Source: Heterobasidion occidentale
Taxonomy: Eukaryota > Basidiomycota > Agaricomycetes > Russulales > Bondarzewiaceae
Assembly: GCA_039111635.1 (NCBI GenBank)
Contig: JBCAQO010000002.1
Span: 3,596,001 to 3,660,000 of the forward strand
DNA: 64,000 nucleotides
Reading direction: 5' to 3'
Positions 57,858 through 64,000 of this stretch are shown piece after piece. The notes under the pieces were generated by a model, which saw only the letters and a list, made by a program, of their open reading frames with translations, was not told where the DNA came from and ran no database searches. Position 1 is the first letter of the stretch. The number at the start of each line of letters is the position of its first letter. Both the position numbers and the translations under genes were made by a program.

Positions 57858-59556
57858 ATGTCGGCCACTCCCCGCTGGACATTGTCGAAAATCTGGTCGC
57901 TTTCGGGATGTGTTCTCCTTGTGCTTGCCCTTGTCCAGTCCACCCAGCAAGCCGCCTCCCTCGGGGAACGCCAGCTGCGCCCGCTCTCGTCCTCCGCCCT
58001 CGCCGCCCTCGCCGGCTCCCCTGACCCCGTCAAGAACATCGACCCGTCCAACCCTCGCTCCCACCTGTCCCACATCCTCATCCCCCGCCCACGTATGCCT
58101 CTTCCCTCGCTACCTCCACTCTCCTCTCCTCACGAGGCGCTGACACGTATCCCTGTCACAGCCGACACCGCGAACAACACCCTCGTCCGCACGTACATCA
58201 TCTCCACCCTTCGCGCCCTCAATTGGCACATCGAGGAGGACTCCTTCGTCGACACTACGCCCTATGGCCCCAAGAACTTCACCAACGTCATCGCTACCAA
58301 GGACCCCTCCGCGCCCCGCCGCGTCGCCCTCGCCGCCCACTTTGACAGCAAGTTCTTCGAGAAGTCGCCCGAGAATCAGGTGCGTGATTCCTCGCCTCCG
58401 CGATGTGTGCCTGTATGCGCATATAGGCACGTGTACGGCGTACCGATCCTTGCCTTCCCGTCTGCACAGTAGTTCCTCGGCGCGACCGACTCTGCAGCGC
58501 CATGCGCACTCATGCTAGACCTTGCCGAGGCCCTCAACCCCTTCCTTGATGCGCGCACGAAACGCCTCGCCGACGCCGAGGGCACATTCGACCCCGACGC
58601 GGACGAGGACGAGGACGAGGCGCTGCACACGACCCTTCAGCTCATATTCTTCGACGGCGAAGAGGCGTTCAAGGACTGGACAGACACGGACTCCATATAC
58701 GGCGCGCGGTACGTCCGTCTCTGCCATCCTCCGCGCCCTGGCTAATAATCACCGTTTCTGCCAGCCACCTCGCGAACAAATGGTCGTCTACCTTCCTTCC
58801 CCCGCACCCGAAACGCCGCCTGCTGCCCTACTCATCCCCCCCGACCGCACTCAGCACCCTCGAGCACCTCGTCCTGCTCGACCTCCTCGGCGCCCCCGCC
58901 CCGCGCATCCGCTCCTTCTTTCCCGACACCGGATGGCTCTTCGACATGCTCGTGCGCGCCGAGGACAGGCTCCGCGCCGAGGGGCTGCTAGATCCTGCGA
59001 GCGCGGGCGCGGCGCAAGCGTGGCGGAGCTTTTTCGTGCCGCGGACGGGGAGGGAGGCGAGCATGGGCTACGTCGGCGACGACCACGTCCCGTTTCTGCG
59101 GCGCGGCGTCAGCGTGCTGCACGTCATCGCCGAGCCGTTCCCGCGCGTCTGGCACACGCTCGCCGTGCGTACCCCCTTCTCTTCGTCCCTCTCTCTTTGT
59201 CCCGTCCGTTTCGCTGACATCCTGCCGTTGGCGCTGTGCCGCGTCGGGTATTCGCAGGACGACGCGAGTGCGCTCGACCTGCCAACCCTCCGCCGGTGGA
59301 ACCTCCTGCTGCGCGTCTTCTTTTGCGAGTACCTTGGCCTGCAGCCGGACACCGCAGCCGGCGCAAAACGCGACGCGCATGCGCAGCTCCGCGAGGCCCC
59401 GCATCCGCACCGGGGCGAGGAGCCGCCGACGTCGTCGACGCCGCCGGAGAGCGAGCGGGTGACGGGCGCGCGGCCGGATGTGCGGCGCTCGGATAGCGAG
59501 TTGGTGAGTTTTTCCTGCGCTGTGTTATTTTTCTGCGTGCTGAGATCTTGTAGTAG
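57858..59556 (+). CDS. Glutaminyl-peptide cyclotransferase-like (M28 family)
   Basis: Zinc enzyme that turns N-terminal Gln into pyroglutamate on secretory proteins. A type II-like membrane anchor follows the start (IWSLSGCVLLVLALVQ). Exons join HILIPRPTDTANNTLVRTYI, ALNWHIEEDSFVDTTPYG, LAAHFDSKFF, FLGATDSAAPCALMLDLAEA, LQLIFFDGEEAFKDWTDTDS, IYGARHLANKWS, HLVLLDLLGAPAPRIRSFFP, DDHVPFLRRGVSVLHVIAEP and FPRVWHTLADDASALDLPTL. Zinc ligands Asp (GATDSAA), Glu (FDGEEAF) and His (PRVWHT) are in place. A final intron (donor gtgagt after DSEL) would place TAG at 59554-59556 directly after the acceptor; if retained, the frame runs to 59596. A Pro/Glu-rich C-terminal extension of about 60 residues is not conserved. 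Lumenal location is inferred. Confidence 0.87.
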
Positions 59557-59774
59557 GAGATCTGGATGCGCCAGAGTGCGTTGCTTGACTCTATAGCTAT
59601 GTACTGGAGCTTGGAATACAAGTCAAAATGGATATACAATGAGATATCAGAGAATGAGTGAATATGCGCAGTATAGAGGTCAACGACGAGAAGCGAGAGA
59701 AGATAAGGTGGAGTAAACGATACAGTGTTTGAGACGATGCTCGCAGAACAAACGAGACTTGCACAAGTAGGCTG

Positions 59775-62700
59775 TCACAATGCGTTCAGCCTGTGCAAAC
59801 AGTCCAGCACCAGACCCAGCATGAGCAGGTTGAAGCTATTCATCCCCTCGACCTCCTCGCTCTTCTCTTCCTGCGTCCCACGGGGCCCAGGCACACGGAC
59901 GGTCTTCCTGCGATGCGCATACGTCCACTCGAGCGCCTCCCACGCGCGCACGAGGCCCGCGCGCAGCGCAGCGTCGTCCGCGCGCCCGATGTCGGGCACG
60001 ACGCGGTTCTGCACGTCGTGCACGAGCGCGCCGGCGTGGAGCTTCATCGCGAACGTGCGGTTCGCGCGCCAGCGCGCCTGCGTGCACTTGGCGAGGATCG
60101 TGCCGACGACGACTTCCTCTTCTGCGAGGCGCACGTCCGGCGCGTCCGTGAGCGTGTGCGTCGCGCGGATGTAGCGCAGCTCGCGGGTGTAGTGCGCGAA
60201 GAGCGCGTCGAGCTCGGCGGGCGGGAGCGGTGGGGCGGGCGCGGGAGCGGGCGCGGCGGTGGTGGCGGGCGGCGCGGTGAGGGGCGGTGGGGCGGCGAGC
60301 GTGCGTTTGATGAGCGGGGCGAGGGCGCAGAAGATCGGGTCCGCGTACGGGTCGGTCGGCGCGTCGGGGAGGGCGAGCGGCGCGTGCGGGTCGACGAGCT
60401 CGATGTTGCGGAAGAGCACGCCGAGCGCGCGGTCCGACTCGTAGTAGTCGGCGTCGCGCGCGTCGGAGACCTCGGCCTTCTTCCAGTCGGGCTTGAACGG
60501 GATGAGCGAGCGCGGGAGCGGGTTCGCATCGAGGTCGACGGGGATGCCGTTCTTTGGGTAGTCGACGGCTTGGGAGCAGAGCTGGGCGAGCTTCAGGCAG
60601 CGCGCGTCGCGGGGGCCTTCCTGGAGGGGAAGTCAGGATGATGGGACTGGGCGAATGTGAAGTTCGGGTGCTTACGCTTGATTGGTCTGGTCAAGTTGTA
60701 CAGTCATGGTCAGCGGGCTTGGGCAGCGAGGAAAAAAGAGAAACGGACCGGCGATGACAAGATGCTTGTCAGACAGCAGACCCTAGAGAGTGGAGAGTTA
60801 GACTCTGGGCCGATCGCAGTCTCGGTATGGCACGCACCAAAACGTCAGAGTTGATGTACTCGACGACAAAATCGCATATGTCGTTGATCGTGCTGTCTTG
60901 CTCTATCGTGCGAGTACCTGCGCTGATGTACTCGGCTGCATTTTCGTGCCCTGTCGGGAGCAGCTTCGGGTTCTCCGCGTAGATATCATACGGATCTCTA
61001 TCGATCGGACATGAGGACATGCGTGCGTTAACAAGTGATGTAGTGTCACGAACCCATCCAAGTCGCCGCCACCAAGGCAGGACGCCAACGGCCGCCCACC
61101 TGCAAACACGGGTCATTCCAACATAGGATGCGGAGGATACAATGGAACGCACCGGCACCAGGAAGGACGACGACGTTCTTCAGGTGTCGGAAGAAGCAGA
61201 TTTTGTCTTTGGGAGGCTCGCCTATGGCATACACTCTTTGGACTGACCAGAGAAAGATGAGGTTCAGGATCGAGCTCCGAATTTTAGGCGAGCCACTGAC
61301 CATCGCCAGGGTGGACAACAGGACTCCTGGATATAACACACTGACCCTTGAGAAACTTGGGCTCATCTTCTGGAGACTCCTGTATGCACGCTGCAACATG
61401 GCGTACGTGAGCAAGGATGGTATTTTGGAACGTGAGATAACTCACCGAAGATGTGCATCTCAGGCAATGTATAGACATCTTTACGATCCGCGCCCTCTTG
61501 AATATATGCCTCTCCCTCATCGGCAATTCCAACGAGCTGATAACTGGCTGGAACTCGGATGCGAGCTTTGTGCTTGATGTCACGCAGGACATCGTTCATG
61601 GAGTACCGCAACAAGCGGCCGATGAACACATTGGCGATGGCTACCTTTCCATCTCTGTCCGTCATGTCCAGATTCAGCTTGCTCAGCTTATCGAGAATGA
61701 ATGGCAGGTGATAGCCGTAACCCAGACCGTTGCCCTTCAGCAATAGCAGGAAGTTTTCAAGTGAATCGCCGGCAGTGAAAACGCTCGCTTTTGCCAGGTT
61801 TTGAAGCTCCAAAAAGGTCTCTGCCCGGACTCCATTGCCTTCTAGTACGGATACCATCGGCCTAAAGAGAGATCAGTCACGGAAGCTGTATAGAAATTGA
61901 AGGTGCCGACCTGTTCATGTAGGTTGCGTTCGGCCGCGGGAACGCCCGCGCGATTTCAATGTCTGCCTCTTCAACGCCCGGAACTGTGAATTTTCTCATA
62001 GACGGGCGCAGGCGCATGATCACGCCTTCGAGCCGTTCGTCCACGGCAACTACACCTTTATATCCAAGGAACCGTATCTGGTACTGCGACAGGACGAACC
62101 TTGTAGATCAGCCGAACGACATCTGGAGAACTTCAGTGCTTACCGCTGATGGCTTCACGCTGTTGACGCCCGAATCCCGACGCTTTTCACACAACTTCTC
62201 CCAAATCATGTTCGAGAGCTGTGGGGAGATCGTGCCGACACCATCGGTGTACAGGTAGTCTTCATATTGGGTGTTCACAGGAATGAGGTCGGGCATCTCT
62301 TCCCACTGGTCCCATCTGATTTTCACAGACGGGTCCGTCGCTGTGAACGCCTGCGCGATCCGAGCAGCGTACTTCGATGGCTGCTTGATAACGCTGGAGA
62401 AGTCACCTAGGGATTGCCGGATCTTCTCCGCCGTCATCCAGCCCTCTACCGGGTCTTCAAAGCGTGCCATGAACCACACGGCGTGCTCGCGGAGCGCGGA
62501 GGACGAGTAGGCAAGGAACTCGAATGGCCTGCCGGCGAGGATGAACCCGTCTTTCAGGATTCTGCCCACCCGGTGCTGGAGGAACCAGGTACCGTCGACA
62601 TCGCGGTCCCAGCGGTAAGACAGGCGATCCTCGTCCCTGAAATCGACGCGAATGAAGTTCTCGATCAGCCTGGGATTGCGCTCCTGGAATCGACGGATGA

Positions 62701-64000
62701 CTCGGTTAGACTGGGTCACGTAGGGGCCTTCGAGGAGCATGCGCGTGGGGGTGAAGGTAATGCGGTGGCAGGAGAACGAGCCACTGGACAGCTCGACGTT
62801 TTGGATGTGCGAGAGCTCGGCACATACACGCTCAAAGCACTTACGCGGAGACTCGCCAGGCTTGCGCTCTTTGAGCGTGTCGTGAAAGTGTCGTAAGACG
62901 TCCGCAGCTCGTTCGCCCTCGCTCTTGATCAGCTTGTCGATCAACGGTCGGAGGCTGCTCAGGAGGTCCTCCGTGTTCAGCAGTCCATTGCGCAGAAGGG
63001 CCTCAATCTGGAACGCGTGCTTCCAGTCCATTTTGACGATCCATTTCTCGATCTTGCTCAACTGGCTTTCGGAAAAGAAACCGCACTTTTCGGCTTCGAC
63101 CATGCGTTCGGGGAGGCGCATTGGCCGTGGCTCGCATTGCGCATCGCGACAGAGACGATCGAAACGAAGGAAATCGTCCTTTTCGAGAAGGACAATGCGG
63201 ACATGATGCGCGTACGGGGCAATCCTGGCGTGAGCTGCGTCTATCGCTGTTACGCGATCGCGCTCCTTGCGGCTTTTCCGTCGGACTCCGTCTCTAGGAC
63301 GATTGTTGAAATTATTTTCCTCCAGGATCGGGGGGGTCATCATGTCGAAGACGATAACTGTGGTCAAACTGTTTAATACACATACAAAATTTAAGGATGT
63401 CGTACACACAGGCTTTGCCAAAATCGAAGCCCATCCCTATCTTGCGGAGACTTGAGAACTTGATCACGATATGAAAGCATTCCTCTTCCGTCATCTGTTC
63501 TCCAAGCTATGCGAATCATGAGCAAGTATCTCTGCCAGATAAAAAATAGAGCTCACTTCGACACGTATCAATTTGTGATCGTACTCGAGTCCCAAGTATC
63601 CAGCACTTCTTTGTGTATAGTCTCGCTCATACTCGACCGAGAAGGACCTTGACGCAGTTGGAGACTCACTCGTTCGGAACCATGTCCCAAATTGCACCTT
63701 TTCAACCCTCAGACGGTGATCTAGTTTCCTCAGCTTCTCCTCGCGCTGATGCTCCAGCTCAGGGTCCACATAAAGCGTCTTCTCTAATGTCTCTTTTATT
63801 TCCTTCGGGATGCCGCGCTTTCGCCGAAATGCAGATATCTTTTTGCCCAAGACGCGAATTTCATGTTCGTTTTGAGGCACTTCCTTGAGCCATGTCAAGA
63901 AACGGTCCCCTAAACGAGAAGTAGGGAGAGTCAGAGAGCCCGTTCCGTTATTTCCGACGCCGCCAGCGATGCTGGGATTGAGCTTTACGCGGAAGTTCGG
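59775..64000 (-). CDS. RNA-dependent RNA polymerase, quelling/RNAi type (N terminus outside the window)
   Basis: Cellular RdRP of the QDE-1/Rdp1/RDR family, which makes double-stranded RNA for small-RNA silencing. The visible part (about 1,250 codons) runs from the right edge to 59775. In order: YERDYTQRSAGYLGLEYDHK, FRFDRLCRDAQCEPRPMRLP, RITFTPTRMLLEGPYVTQSN, IRVDFRDEDRLSYRWDRDVD, FEFLAYSSSALREHAVWFMA, YEDYLYTDGVGTISPQLSNM, DVYTLPEMHIF, VISRSPVVHPGDVQRVYAIG and VVVLPGAGGRPLASCLGGGD. The catalytic DLDGD is complete, spliced across an intron after GAT-GG. Then PYDIYAENPKLLPTG, CLKLAQLCSQAVDYPKNGIP, a Pro/Ala insert and LMLGLVLDCLHRLNAL. No frame break was found in the part seen. Confidence 0.94.

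Noticed and set aside
59775..64000. Viral RNA polymerase insertion
   Set aside because: The DLDGD motif, overall order of motifs and the intron-rich structure are those of the cellular RNAi polymerase family.

Overview
This window is nuclear DNA of a filamentous basidiomycete, most likely an Agaricomycete. The evidence is: genes split by many short (about 45-70 nt) GT-AG introns with conserved proteins on both sides; eukaryotic core genes (proteasome, splicing, eIF4A, fibrillarin, TRAPP, adaptin); fungal families such as a secreted copper radical oxidase, protein O-mannosyltransferase Pmt2 and the Bub2 mitotic GAP; and a quelling-type RNA-dependent RNA polymerase. All exon structures below were read by eye from splice signals and protein conservation. 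No alignment was run, so genus and species cannot be given.

Layout. 1-8.9 kb: 3' end of ADE4 (+), glyoxal-oxidase-like enzyme (+), PNO1 (-) head-to-head with a URI/Bud27-like DUF3835 protein (+), mitochondrial ribosomal protein S7 (-). 9.4-22.2 kb: long Ldb19/Art1-type arrestin (-), SF3B2/CUS1 (-) head-to-head with RPN8 (+), COX IV (-), a seven-knuckle CCHC protein of the Gis2/CNBP type (-), ATP synthase epsilon (-). 22.6-31 kb: a Rab-like GTPase (+) with a 1.18-kb repeat-filled intron, then a GC-rich, microsatellite-laden, gene-poor block holding only a dual-specificity phosphatase (-). 31-41.7 kb: eIF4A (-), a trypsin-like protease interrupted by an in-frame stop (-), fibrillarin NOP1 (+), PMT2 (+). 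42.4-46.7 kb: a long multi-exon gene of unknown function (+). 47-64 kb: large adaptin (-) head-to-head with BUB2 (+), MCC2 (-) head-to-head with an unrecognised, probably mitochondrial protein (+), TRS23 (-), tRNA-Val(AAC) (-), glutaminyl-peptide cyclotransferase (+), and an RNA-dependent RNA polymerase (-) that runs off the right edge.

The genes do not form one pathway. They are a typical mix of ribosome biogenesis and gene expression (PNO1, NOP1, SF3B2, eIF4A, CNBP, S7m), mitochondrial function (COX IV, ATP15, MCC2, S7m), secretory and endomembrane trafficking (PMT2, adaptin, TRS23, Rab, arrestin) and protein turnover (RPN8). Many neighbours are divergent pairs separated by 160-410 bp, so promoters are probably shared.

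The least explained items are the unknown 42.4-46.7 kb gene, the Rab-like GTPase (Thr at the catalytic Gln position, acidic insert, giant intron), the repeated AEEEK motif in the arrestin tail, the DSPSF repeats in the URI-like protein, the repeat-rich 24-31 kb block, and a set of reading-frame breaks in otherwise conserved genes (ADE4, URI-like, arrestin, Rab, phosphatase, protease). Those breaks may be real decay or single-base assembly errors.
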